A stretch of DNA of 64,000 nt from JAKACA01 sp049510975 (GTDB taxonomy: Bacteria; Actinomycetota; Acidimicrobiia; Acidimicrobiales; Bog-793): assembly GCA_049510975.1 (NCBI GenBank), contig JBEKYM010000007.1, positions 186,001-250,000 of the forward strand. The letters run 5' to 3'. Below the pieces are notes generated by a model, which did not search any database, was not told the origin of the DNA, and saw only the letters and a program-made list of their open reading frames with translations. Below are positions 48,454-56,110 of the stretch, piece by piece; within the stretch, counting starts at the first letter, position 1; every line of letters starts with the position of its first letter. The position numbers were made by a program, and so were the translations under genes.

Positions 48454-49005
48454 CTGATCATCGTCATCTTCGGCCCCGGAGGGGTCGGGAAGGGCACCGT
48501 CATCAAGCGGCTGCTCGAGCGAGACGGCCGTCTCTGGCTCAGTAGATCCTGGACCACGAGAGGGCCTCGCCCGGGCGAGCCGGCTGACGCCTACCGTTTC
48601 GTCGATCGCGCTACGTTCGAGGCGAACGTCGCTGCAGGCGGCTTCCTCGAGTGGGCGCAGGTGCTCGACGACCTCTACGGCACGCCGATGCCGGAGCTCG
48701 CAGAGGACCGCGACGTCGTGCTCGAGATCGACGTGCAGGGCGCTCGCCAGGTGCTCGAGGCCAGGCCGGACGCTTTGGCGGTGCTCGTCCGTGCCCCCTC
48801 GGTGGAGGCGCAGATCGAACGTCTGCGCACCCGTGGGGACCCGGAGGAGCACGTGCAGCGTCGTGTCGCCCTCGGTCGCTCGGAAGAGGCAGAGGGCGCT
48901 GCCCTCGCCAAGCACGTCATCGTCAATGACGACCTCGGGCAAAGTGTCGACCAACTACTCGCTATCATTGAGGATGCCCGGAACGGGGCTTCTCCGCGCG
49001 CGTGA
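48454..49005 (+). CDS. gmk: Guanylate kinase with no standard start codon
   Basis: Kinase converting GMP to GDP, about 183 residues. The reading frame opens only after an in-frame TGA at 48427-48429 and contains no ATG, GTG or TTG before the P-loop, so CTG 48454 (LIIVIFGPGGVGKGT) is my best start; ATC 48457 or ACG 48448 are alternatives. Motifs: P-loop GPGGVGKGT, SRSWTTRGPRPGEP, the GMP-binding LEWAQVLDDLYGTP, and VLEIDVQGARQVLEARP. Length and motifs match family members. The position after mihF and before rpoZ is conserved. Either an unusual start codon or a sequence error explains the start. Confidence 0.88.
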   Translation: MIIVIFGPGGVGKGTVIKRLLERDGRLWLSRSWTTRGPRPGEPADAYRFVDRATFEANVAAGGFLEWAQVLDDLYGTPMPELAEDRDVVLEIDVQGARQVLEARPDALAVLVRAPSVEAQIERLRTRGDPEEHVQRRVALGRSEEAEGAALAKHVIVNDDLGQSVDQLLAIIEDARNGASPRA

Positions 49006-49072
49006 TCGCCCGGACATGCCCCATCGCCGAGCGACCCCCTTGTTTGCGACAACTTGCTTCTGAAGGAGCCTG

Positions 49073-49417
49073 ATGGCCGAGCCGCGCAGCACGATGATCG
49101 ACCCACCGATCGAGGTACTTCTCGACGCCGTCGACTCGAAGTTCACCCTCGTCACCCTCGCCGCCAAGCGGGGCCGCCAGGTGAACGCCTACTTCAGCCA
49201 GCTCGGCGAAGGCCTCGGCGCCATCGTGCCTCCGCAAGTCGCCTCCATCGCCCGCAAGCCGCTGTCGATCGCCCTCGAGGAGATCGCCGCCGGCAAGGTC
49301 CGCGCCGTTTTCCCGGTTGACCGGGAAGAGGACTACGTAGCGCCGGAGGAAGTTGAGACTGAGGCGGTCATCGCCGAGCTCGGTGACAGCTCCGGCGACG
49401 GTGACCAGGCCGGCTGA
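49073..49417 (+). CDS. rpoZ: RNA polymerase omega subunit
   Basis: Small subunit of RNA polymerase, 114 residues. The N-terminal block IEVLLDAVDSKFTLVTLAAKRGRQVN is the characteristic omega segment that contacts the beta prime C-terminus. After KPLSIALEEIAAGKVRA the C-terminus is acidic (EEDYVAPEEVETEAVIAEL). The ATG at 49073 follows AGGAG-like sequence (AAGGAGCCTG at 49061-49070). It overlaps the coaBC start (GTG 49401). Gene order gmk-rpoZ-coaBC is highly conserved in actinobacteria. Confidence 0.95.
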   Translation: MAEPRSTMIDPPIEVLLDAVDSKFTLVTLAAKRGRQVNAYFSQLGEGLGAIVPPQVASIARKPLSIALEEIAAGKVRAVFPVDREEDYVAPEEVETEAVIAELGDSSGDGDQAG

Positions 49418-50861
49418 GCCCGCTGCTCCCGGGTACTACGACGCGACGGCGCTCTCGGGCGCCTTTGTGGTCCTCGGCGTGAGCGGCGGAATCGCCGCCT
49501 ACAAGGCAGTTGAGCTGTGCCGGCGCCTGATCGACCTCGGTGCTCATGTGGCGCCCGTGCTGACGCCAGGGGCGCTCCGCTTCGTCGGCGAGGCGACGTT
49601 CTCCGCCCTCGGGTCCGAGCGGGCACACACGTCGCTGTTCGACGACGACGAACCGATCCCGCACACGCGGCTCGGCCAGAAGGCTGACCTCGTGCTCGTT
49701 GCGCCGGCCACGGCGCGGGTGCTCGGCTCCTATGGCGCCGGCATCTCGGCGGATCTGCTCGTCGCCACCCTGCTCGCCACGCGGGCACCTGTGCTCGTGT
49801 GCCCGGCCATGCACACCGAGATGTGGGAACACCCTGCCGTGCAAGAGAACCTCGCCACGCTGCGGCGACGGGGTGTGCACGTGCTCGAGCCCGTCGTGGG
49901 CCGCCTCGCCGGCGGCGACGTCGGCGCCGGCCGCCTCGCCGAACCGGTCGACATCGTCGTCGAGGCGGCCCGCATTCTCTCCGAGCACCGCTCCGGGCCC
50001 ATGGGCAACGCCCGCCCATCCGTCACGGGCAACGCCGGCGTCTCCGCCACGAGCAACGCCGCCGACAACGCCGACGGCAACTCCGGCGTCTCCGCCACGA
50101 GCAACGCCGCCGCCAACGCCGACGGCAACGCCGCCGACGCCGCAGCCACGGGCAAGGCCGCCGGCAACGGAGCCGCCGACCTCGCCGGCCGGCGGGTCCT
50201 TGTCACGGCTGGTGGCACCCGGGAGCCGATCGACCCGGTCCGGTTCATCGCCAACCGTTCCTCCGGCAAACAGGGGTACGCCCTGGCCGAAGCCGCTCGG
50301 GTCCGCGGAGCCGACGTCACCCTCGTGACCACGGTGCAGCGGCCGGCCCCCGCCGGCATCGAGATCGTCGAGGTCGAAACCGCCGCCGAGATGGCCGACG
50401 CCGTCCTCAGCCGGGCGCAGGAGCAGGACCTCATCGTCATGGCGGCCGCCGTGGCCGACTTCCGTCCGAGCGCTCCGGCGGTGGCCAAGATTCGCAAGGC
50501 GGAAGGCATCCCCGAGATCGCCCTCGAGCCGACGCTCGACATCCTCGCCGAGCTCGGGCGCCGGCGACGCCCCGGGCAGGTCCTCGTCGGTTTCGCGGCG
50601 GAGACGGAGTCCGTCGTCGAGCGCGCCGCCGAGAAACTCCGCTCCAAAGGCGTGGATCTCGTCGTCGGGAATGATGTCGCTGCAGAGGGGGTGGGTTTCT
50701 CGCATGATACGAACGCCGTGTCGATCGTGTCGGCCGACGGTCGCACGGAGATACCCCTCAGCACCAAACGTGCCGTCGCCGACGCCGTCCTCGACGCAGC
50801 CCTCGCCCACCTGGGCGGACCGCAGGTTCCACAGTCGACTGATCCGGGAGCAAACGCGTGA
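49401..50861 (+). CDS. coaBC: Phosphopantothenoylcysteine decarboxylase/synthetase with repeat linker
   Basis: Bifunctional enzyme of 486 residues for coenzyme A synthesis. GTG 49401 is inside rpoZ by 17 bases. The N-terminal flavoprotein half has VLGVSGGIAAYKAVELCRR, the VLVAPATARVLGSYG segment and VCPAMHTEMW. In the decarboxylase flap, where E. coli CoaBC has Ala-Cys-Gly, the sequence reads AGGDVGAGRL; other actinobacteria also vary here. The synthetase half has VTAGGTREPIDPVRFIANRSSG, KIRKAEG and GNDVAAEGVGF. Between the halves lies a low-complexity linker (bases 50028-50170) with 16-residue repeats. Overlaps metK by four bases. Confidence 0.94.
   Translation: MTRPAEPAAPGYYDATALSGAFVVLGVSGGIAAYKAVELCRRLIDLGAHVAPVLTPGALRFVGEATFSALGSERAHTSLFDDDEPIPHTRLGQKADLVLVAPATARVLGSYGAGISADLLVATLLATRAPVLVCPAMHTEMWEHPAVQENLATLRRRGVHVLEPVVGRLAGGDVGAGRLAEPVDIVVEAARILSEHRSGPMGNARPSVTGNAGVSATSNAADNADGNSGVSATSNAAANADGNAADAAATGKAAGNGAADLAGRRVLVTAGGTREPIDPVRFIANRSSGKQGYALAEAARVRGADVTLVTTVQRPAPAGIEIVEVETAAEMADAVLSRAQEQDLIVMAAAVADFRPSAPAVAKIRKAEGIPEIALEPTLDILAELGRRRRPGQVLVGFAAETESVVERAAEKLRSKGVDLVVGNDVAAEGVGFSHDTNAVSIVSADGRTEIPLSTKRAVADAVLDAALAHLGGPQVPQSTDPGANA
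50028..50123 (+). repeat. Two 48-base in-frame repeats in the coaBC linker
   Basis: Units 50028-50075 and 50076-50123 encode GVSATSNAADNADGN-type sequence and differ at only two bases within the unit; a shortened third unit follows. They lie in the linker between the CoaC and CoaB halves and do not interrupt either fold. Confidence 0.88.
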
Positions 50862-52051
50862 GCCAGTACCAATTCACCTCGGAGTCCGTGACCGAGGGCC
50901 ACCCTGACAAGATGGCCGACCAGATCTCCGACGCCGTCCTCGACGCCATCTTGGCGGAGGACTCGGCCGGCCGGGTCGCCTGCGAAACCCTCCTCACCAC
51001 TGGTCTCGTCGTCGTTGCCGGCGAGATCACGACGACGGCTTACGTGGACGTCGCCCGCATCGCCCGCGAGACGATCCTCGAGATCGGTTATGACCGCGAC
51101 GAGCTGTGTTTCGACGGGAACGCCTGTGGCGTGCTCGTGTCCATCGACGAGCAGTCGCCCGACATCAGCCAGGGCGTCTCGCTCGCGCTCGAGCGGCGAT
51201 CGGGCACCGACGGCGAGGACGTCTTGAGCGCACAGGGCGCCGGTGACCAGGGAATGATGTTCGGTTTTGCCTGCGACGAGACCCCGGACCTCATGCCGCT
51301 GCCTATCTGGCTCGCCCACCGCCTCGCCAAGCAGCTGGCGACGGTGCGCAAGGACGGCACGCTCGGGTACCTCGGTCCGGACGGCAAGACGCAGGTGTCG
51401 GTCGTCTACGACAACGGCCGCCCCGTCAAGCTCACGACCGTGCTCATCTCCACCCAGCACACCAAAGACGTCGATCTCGAGTCGGAGCTGCCTGCCGACC
51501 TGCGCAAGCACGTCATCGAGCCGCTCCTGCCGGACACGCTCGAGACGGAGGGCTTCCAGCTGCTGGCGAACCCGACGGGCCGATTCGAGCTGGGCGGCCC
51601 GCGGGCCGACACCGGGCTCACCGGCCGCAAGATCATCGTCGACACCTACGGCGGGTCCGCACGGCACGGCGGCGGCGCCTTCTCGGGGAAGGACCCGTCG
51701 AAGGTCGACCGTTCCGGCGCCTACGCCGCCCGCTGGGTGGCCAAGCACATCGTGGCCGCCGGCGCCGCCCGTCGCTGCGAGATCCAGGTCGCCTACGCCA
51801 TCGGTGTCGCCCGGCCGCTCTCGATCATGATCGAGACCTTCGGAACCGAGACGGTGGACCCCGGCAAGATGGTGGCGGCGATCGACGAGCTCTTCGACTT
51901 GCGGCCGGCGGCCATCATCCGCGACCTCGACCTGCGGCGGCCGATCTACAAGCGGACCGCTGCCTACGGCCACTTCGGCCGCTCCGACGCCGGGCTTCCC
52001 TGGGAGACGACGCCGAAGGTCGACGACCTCCGGCGGGCTCTCGGTCTCTGA
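50858..52051 (+). CDS. metK: S-adenosylmethionine synthetase
   Basis: Enzyme of 397 residues making S-adenosylmethionine from methionine and ATP. It begins at the GTG overlapping the coaBC stop. Signatures: the N-terminal EGHPDKMADQISDAVLDA, the hexapeptide-like GAGDQGMMFGFACDETP, the nucleotide-binding GGGAFSGKDPSKVDRSGAY and the C-terminal HFGRSDAGLPWE. All match MetK. The product is the methyl donor and the radical SAM cofactor source. Gene order coaBC-metK-priA is conserved. Length and sequence are ordinary. Confidence 0.98.
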   Translation: MSQYQFTSESVTEGHPDKMADQISDAVLDAILAEDSAGRVACETLLTTGLVVVAGEITTTAYVDVARIARETILEIGYDRDELCFDGNACGVLVSIDEQSPDISQGVSLALERRSGTDGEDVLSAQGAGDQGMMFGFACDETPDLMPLPIWLAHRLAKQLATVRKDGTLGYLGPDGKTQVSVVYDNGRPVKLTTVLISTQHTKDVDLESELPADLRKHVIEPLLPDTLETEGFQLLANPTGRFELGGPRADTGLTGRKIIVDTYGGSARHGGGAFSGKDPSKVDRSGAYAARWVAKHIVAAGAARRCEIQVAYAIGVARPLSIMIETFGTETVDPGKMVAAIDELFDLRPAAIIRDLDLRRPIYKRTAAYGHFGRSDAGLPWETTPKVDDLRRALGL

Positions 52052-52124
52052 CTTCCAGGCACGGCGGCTCTCATCGGCCCCGCCCGGCCTGACCTCTGCG
52101 TTCCCGCCCGCTCGGCCCGTCGAC

Positions 52125-54023
52125 GTGAGTGACCTGGTCGCCGACGCCCCCGTGACCGAGTCGCTCATCTCGGTCGAGGTGTTGCCGGATGTGAGCGGGA
52201 TCGATCGGGTGTTTCACTACGCCGTGCCGCCGGCTCTGGCGGGGGCGGTGACGGTCGGCACCATCGTCCGCGTCGCCCTGCATGGCCGGCGGGTCCGCGG
52301 TTACGTCGTCGCCCTCGGCACGCCGGTGCCCGAAGGCGTGCAGCCACAGGACATCGTCCAGGTCGTCTCGATCGGGCCGCCCGGCGCCGTCGTCGACCTG
52401 TGCCGCTGGGCCGCATGGCGCTACGCCGGCCGCCTGCGCCCGTTCCTCATGGCAGCATCCGCTCCCACCGTTGTCCGCCGTCTGCCGCCACGGGGGCGAC
52501 GAGCCGCCGCCGGTTCGCCGTCGCTCGATGACGCCGGCCTGCAGGCGCACACGAACGGCTTCGGAGCTGTCCCGGTCGGCTGGGCGCCAACCGAGCCCTC
52601 CGGCCTGGACGAAACGGTCGCCGTGGCCCTTCGGTCCGGAGACGCTGTGCTGCGCCTGCCGCCGGCGACCCCCCGCCTGCCCGTGGTCCTCGCCGTGCTC
52701 GAGATGGCGAAGACTCGGTCGGGCGACGCCATGATCCTCGTCGAGTCGCACGCCGACGCCCTCACGCTCGCCCAGCGCCTGCGGCGGCGCGGGTTCGACG
52801 TGTGCCTCTACCCCGACGATTGGGCCGAAGCCGCCGCCGGCGGGCGGGTCGTGATCGGCACCCGCAACGTCGCCCTTGCCCCGAGCACCTGCTCGGTGAT
52901 CGTGGTGCTCGACGCCCACAGCGAGTCGTACCGGTCCGAGCGGGCACCGACCTTCGATGCCCGCGTGCTGGCGAGCGAACGGGGCCGGCGAGAAGGCGTC
53001 CCGGTCCTGTTCGTCACGCCCTGCCCCAGTCTCGAGCTGCTGGAAGGGCGCCGGCTCGTCGCCCTGGAACGGTCGGCGGAGAGAAACGGCTGGCCGACCG
53101 TCTCGGTGCTCGACGCCCGCGAGGAGGATCCGAGGGAGGGCGGCTACCCGTCGCGCCTCGTGTCGATCCTTCGGGCAGAGGTGGCAGACGGACCGGGGCC
53201 CGAGCGACCCGTCGTTCTCGTCCTCAACCGGAAGGGACGCGCCCGCCTGCTCGCGTGCTCGCTCTGCCGCAGCGTGCAGCGTTGCGGGCGTTGCGGCGCC
53301 GCCCTCGTGCAAGCCGTCCGTCCGCCCAAGGGCACGACCGGCACGCTCCTGTGCCCAAGTTGCGGCGACGAGTCACCGGCGCTGTGTGCCAACTGCGGCT
53401 CGGCCCGGCTGCGCATCCTCCGCCCTGGTGTCAGCCTCGCACGCGAACAGCTCGCCACCTTGCTCGGAGTCGAAGTCGCGGAGTTGGGACCACCAGGCTC
53501 GCCGCTGCCCCGAGCCCCCGTCGTGATCGGCACCGAGGCCGTGTTGCACGCGGTGAGGGCGGCGAGGGTGGTGGGTTTCTTGGATCTGGATCACGAACTG
53601 CTCTCGCCCCGGTTCAGGGCTCCGGAGCAGGCGCTCGTGCTGCTGGCACGTGCAGCCCGGCTCGTCGGCGGCCGGCAGGGTGGCGGCCGTCTCCTCGTGC
53701 GCACGTCGATGCCGGATCACGACGTCGTACGGGCGGTGCAGGCCGGCACGCCGGAGCTCGTGCTCGGCGCCGAAGCCGAACGGCGCCGGCTCCTGCGCCT
53801 GCCACCGGTGTCGGCGCTGGCGGAGGTGAGCGGTGCGGGTGCTGCCGGCGTCGTCGGTCGTCTCGAGGGTGTCGAGGCGTCGCTGAGGGGAACGGCTTCG
53901 TTTCTTGTGCGGGCTGACAGTGCGGAGTCCCTGGCTGACGCCTTCGCCCGCCTCGTGGCCGACGAGCCGGCTGGTTGGGCCGGCGTGGACGCACGCATCG
54001 AGGTCGACCCCCTCGGGGTGTGA
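52125..54023 (+). CDS. priA: PriA-like primosomal protein N', lacking helicase motifs
   Basis: Protein of 632 residues resembling actinobacterial PriA. The DNA-binding N-terminal domain (VEVLPDVSGIDRVFHYAVPP) and zinc-binding cysteines are clear: CSLCRSVQRCGRCG, then LCPSCGDESPALCANCG. The helicase part does not contain a Walker A motif; the region reads DAVLRLPPATPRLPVVLAV and the Asp-Glu box region is VVLDAHSESYRSERAPTFD. Actinobacterial PriA proteins are known for degenerate helicase motifs, so it may work as a primosome platform without ATPase. It starts at GTG 52125, 73 bases after metK. It is the last gene of the conserved block. Confidence 0.88.
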   Translation: MSDLVADAPVTESLISVEVLPDVSGIDRVFHYAVPPALAGAVTVGTIVRVALHGRRVRGYVVALGTPVPEGVQPQDIVQVVSIGPPGAVVDLCRWAAWRYAGRLRPFLMAASAPTVVRRLPPRGRRAAAGSPSLDDAGLQAHTNGFGAVPVGWAPTEPSGLDETVAVALRSGDAVLRLPPATPRLPVVLAVLEMAKTRSGDAMILVESHADALTLAQRLRRRGFDVCLYPDDWAEAAAGGRVVIGTRNVALAPSTCSVIVVLDAHSESYRSERAPTFDARVLASERGRREGVPVLFVTPCPSLELLEGRRLVALERSAERNGWPTVSVLDAREEDPREGGYPSRLVSILRAEVADGPGPERPVVLVLNRKGRARLLACSLCRSVQRCGRCGAALVQAVRPPKGTTGTLLCPSCGDESPALCANCGSARLRILRPGVSLAREQLATLLGVEVAELGPPGSPLPRAPVVIGTEAVLHAVRAARVVGFLDLDHELLSPRFRAPEQALVLLARAARLVGGRQGGGRLLVRTSMPDHDVVRAVQAGTPELVLGAEAERRRLLRLPPVSALAEVSGAGAAGVVGRLEGVEASLRGTASFLVRADSAESLADAFARLVADEPAGWAGVDARIEVDPLGV

Positions 54024-54055
54024 CGGCCAGGCCTGCATGCCGCCTCCGCCGGCGA

Positions 54056-54102
54056 AGGTGCGTGAGGTTGTGGGTCATAGAGCCAAGAAACCTCACGCAC
54101 CT
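54056..54102. repeat. 47-base palindromic element, copy 2
   Basis: Arms AGGTGCGTGAGGTT (54056-54069) and AACCTCACGCACCT (54089-54102) are perfect complements around a 19-base centre that matches copy 1 (6875-6893) at 16 of 19. It lies 33 bases after the priA stop and before the convergent secreted protein. Confidence 0.85.
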
Positions 54103-54162
54103 CGCCGCCGCCCGTCGGCGAGCCACCGGCCCGGAGCCGCTGGCACGACCGCCGGCGCCGCC

Positions 54163-55362
54163 TCAGAGGGCGAAGCGGAAAACGACGCCCTCGAGGCGGC
54201 GGTTGATCACATCGGAGCCGACGGCGTAGCAATGCGCGGATCCCTGGCAGGCGATCCCCGTCAGAGTCTGGTCACCCGGCCCTGGCATGGCGGCTGTGAA
54301 AGCTCCGGGCTGGCCGCCTGTGACGGGGACGATCCCGAGGACGCCGTGGGCGGTGAGGGCGATCGTGGCGCACAACGTCGTGGATGCGCAGGTCGTCTCG
54401 TAAACGAACGGCTCGTTCACCTCGTGGATGTCGCCGGCGGTCGTGTGGGAGACGTCCTCCACCTCGCCTTGATTCGTGGTCGTATCGATCCCGCTCACGA
54501 GGCAGGAGTAGTAGGCGGTGCAGGCCATGCCGGTCGGGTCGCTGATGCCGCCGATGGCGGTCGCCACGGCGCTTGGCTGGGCGCCCGTGATGCGGACCAC
54601 GTAGGCGGTGCGGTGCTTGCTGGACGAGGGGTTCGATCCCATGACGACACAGGTGTTGAGCGAGGCGGGGCACGAGATGGCGTTCAAGAGCTGGCCGCTG
54701 GCGTACTCCTTCGGCGAAGTGGTCCTGCCGTCGATGACCGGCACGACGAGGCCGCGACCGTTGATGGATCCGACCACGAAGCACGCATCAGCCGACTCGC
54801 AGGCGATGCCGGTGATCGGCAGGTTCGTGCCCATCTCGACGGCCGCCTTGACGGGTTTGCCGTTGACGATCGCCGCCAGCAGGTCGGGCTGCTCCGAGTT
54901 CACGACCTTGCCGAAGCCGAAGGCGAGGCACCAGCCCTTTTGCGGGCAGGCGACAGCGGCCACCGAGTTCATGCCGGACACGTTCACGAGCGATCCGACA
55001 GTGCCGTCGTTGATCGTCGCCACGAAGCCGTAGTCGCCCGTGGCGTCGCGGGCCTGGCCCCCGACGAGGCAGTACTGCGACGGCGAGCACGAGACGTCGT
55101 CGACGGTGGTCGTCCCGTACACGCCGACGATGCGGGGACGACCCAGGTGGCCGGTGGCAGCCGCCGCCGGAGGCGCCGTGCTGGCGAACGCCGCCGCCAC
55201 GAGCCCGAGGACGCCGGCGGCCGTCCAGCCGATCCGCCGGGAGCCTGCCCGGCGCCCCCCGGCGCCCGTCCCGCCGACGAAGTGGGAGCCTGCCCGGCGC
55301 CCGCCGGCGCCCACCCCGCTCGTCGAGGCGGAGAAGATCCGGTAGAACCTGTGAGCACTCAT
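54163..55362 (-). CDS. Secreted protein with seven Cys-pair repeats (possible beta-propeller)
   Basis: Protein of 399 residues starting at ATG 55362, preceded by GAGGGGG. A long n-region of about 44 residues with a duplicated GAGGRRAGS is followed by a hydrophobic helix and an Ala-rich cleavage area (PPAAAATG). The mature part has seven blocks about 45 residues apart, each with a Cys pair: SCSPSQYC, ACPQKGWC, ACESADAC, SCPASLNTC, ACTAYYSC, TCASTTLC and ACQGSAHC. Each is followed by a strand of the kind LVGG, AFGF, VVGS. This suggests a seven-bladed propeller with one disulfide per blade. I do not recognise a named family. The function is unknown; exported and cell-surface or extracellular. 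Confidence 0.68.
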   Translation of the reverse strand: MSAHRFYRIFSASTSGVGAGGRRAGSHFVGGTGAGGRRAGSRRIGWTAAGVLGLVAAAFASTAPPAAAATGHLGRPRIVGVYGTTTVDDVSCSPSQYCLVGGQARDATGDYGFVATINDGTVGSLVNVSGMNSVAAVACPQKGWCLAFGFGKVVNSEQPDLLAAIVNGKPVKAAVEMGTNLPITGIACESADACFVVGSINGRGLVVPVIDGRTTSPKEYASGQLLNAISCPASLNTCVVMGSNPSSSKHRTAYVVRITGAQPSAVATAIGGISDPTGMACTAYYSCLVSGIDTTTNQGEVEDVSHTTAGDIHEVNEPFVYETTCASTTLCATIALTAHGVLGIVPVTGGQPGAFTAAMPGPGDQTLTGIACQGSAHCYAVGSDVINRRLEGVVFRFAL

Positions 55363-55670
55363 GATTGCTGCCCCCTCGGTGGAGCCTTGTGCGCTGCGGA
55401 ACGGTGCGGACGGTGGAGCGGTGCCTCCCGCGCAGCGGTGCGGAACGCGGAGCCATGCGGAACGCGGTGGTGTCGCCGGCGGCGACCAACCGGAGGTTAC
55501 TTCGCGGGCCACCTGCTAGGATGAGAACTGCCGACCGAGGTCGGCGTGGGCGGTGCTGTCTCGGCTGGGTCGACCGATCCGGGCAGGCAGCGCCCTTCAG
55601 AGTGTTCCAACATCATTTCCCGGCCGGCCTGCGCGCCTGCCGGCACCAAAAGAAAGCCCGTTCTCAACGC
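55363..55670. other. 308-base region with putative rpsO leader
   Basis: Between the divergent secreted protein and rpsO. It has a TAGGAT hexamer at 55517-55522, a GCCGACC...GGTCGGC-type hairpin near 55530-55546, and a GCCGGC stem pair near 55623-55643. S15 often controls its own leader, so these hairpins could form such a site. Structure is by eye only. Confidence 0.45.
55517..55522 (+). promoter_or_regulatory. Putative -10 hexamer for rpsO
   Basis: TAGGAT, 148 bases before the rpsO ATG, which leaves a leader of about 140 bases. The -35 region is not convincing. Confidence 0.35.
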
Positions 55671-55928
55671 ATGCCCGACAAGACGGCGACGATCGCCGAG
55701 CACCGGCTCCACGAGACCGATACCGGCTCGCCCGAGGTCCAGGTTGCCATCCTCACTGAGCGGATCAACCACCTCACCGAGCACCTCAAAGTGCACAAAG
55801 GCGACCATCACACCCGGCGAGGCCTGATGAAGCTGATCGGCCGCCGCCGCCGCCTGCTGGACTACGTCAAAGCGAACGACGTCGACCGTTACCGGGGCTT
55901 GATCGCCCGGCTCGGCATCCGTCGCTAA
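55671..55928 (+). CDS. rpsO: 30S ribosomal protein S15
   Basis: Small ribosomal protein of 85 residues binding the central domain of 16S rRNA. The ATG at 55671 is preceded by AAAAGAAAG. Conserved blocks: HETDTGSPEVQVAILTERINHLTEHLK, then HTRRGLMKLIGRRRRLLDYVK and YRGLIARLGIRR at the end. All match S15. It is followed by pnp after 182 bases; rpsO-pnp is widely conserved and the two are often cotranscribed with processing between. A hairpin-rich gap separates them. Confidence 0.98.
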   Translation: MPDKTATIAEHRLHETDTGSPEVQVAILTERINHLTEHLKVHKGDHHTRRGLMKLIGRRRRLLDYVKANDVDRYRGLIARLGIRR

Positions 55929-56110
55929 GGCTGGGGACCGAACCCCAACGACAACCACGGCGCCCGCAGTCGTCAGCTGCCAGTCGCCGGGTACCGGGCC
56001 GAGACATCTCGGCCGGAGCAGGGAGCGTCATCACTCCCGCTCGGGCAGGTCCGGTGCACGACGACTGGGAACTGGCCAGGTCAGGCGCCTCGAATCCATA
56101 GAGGAGTGTC

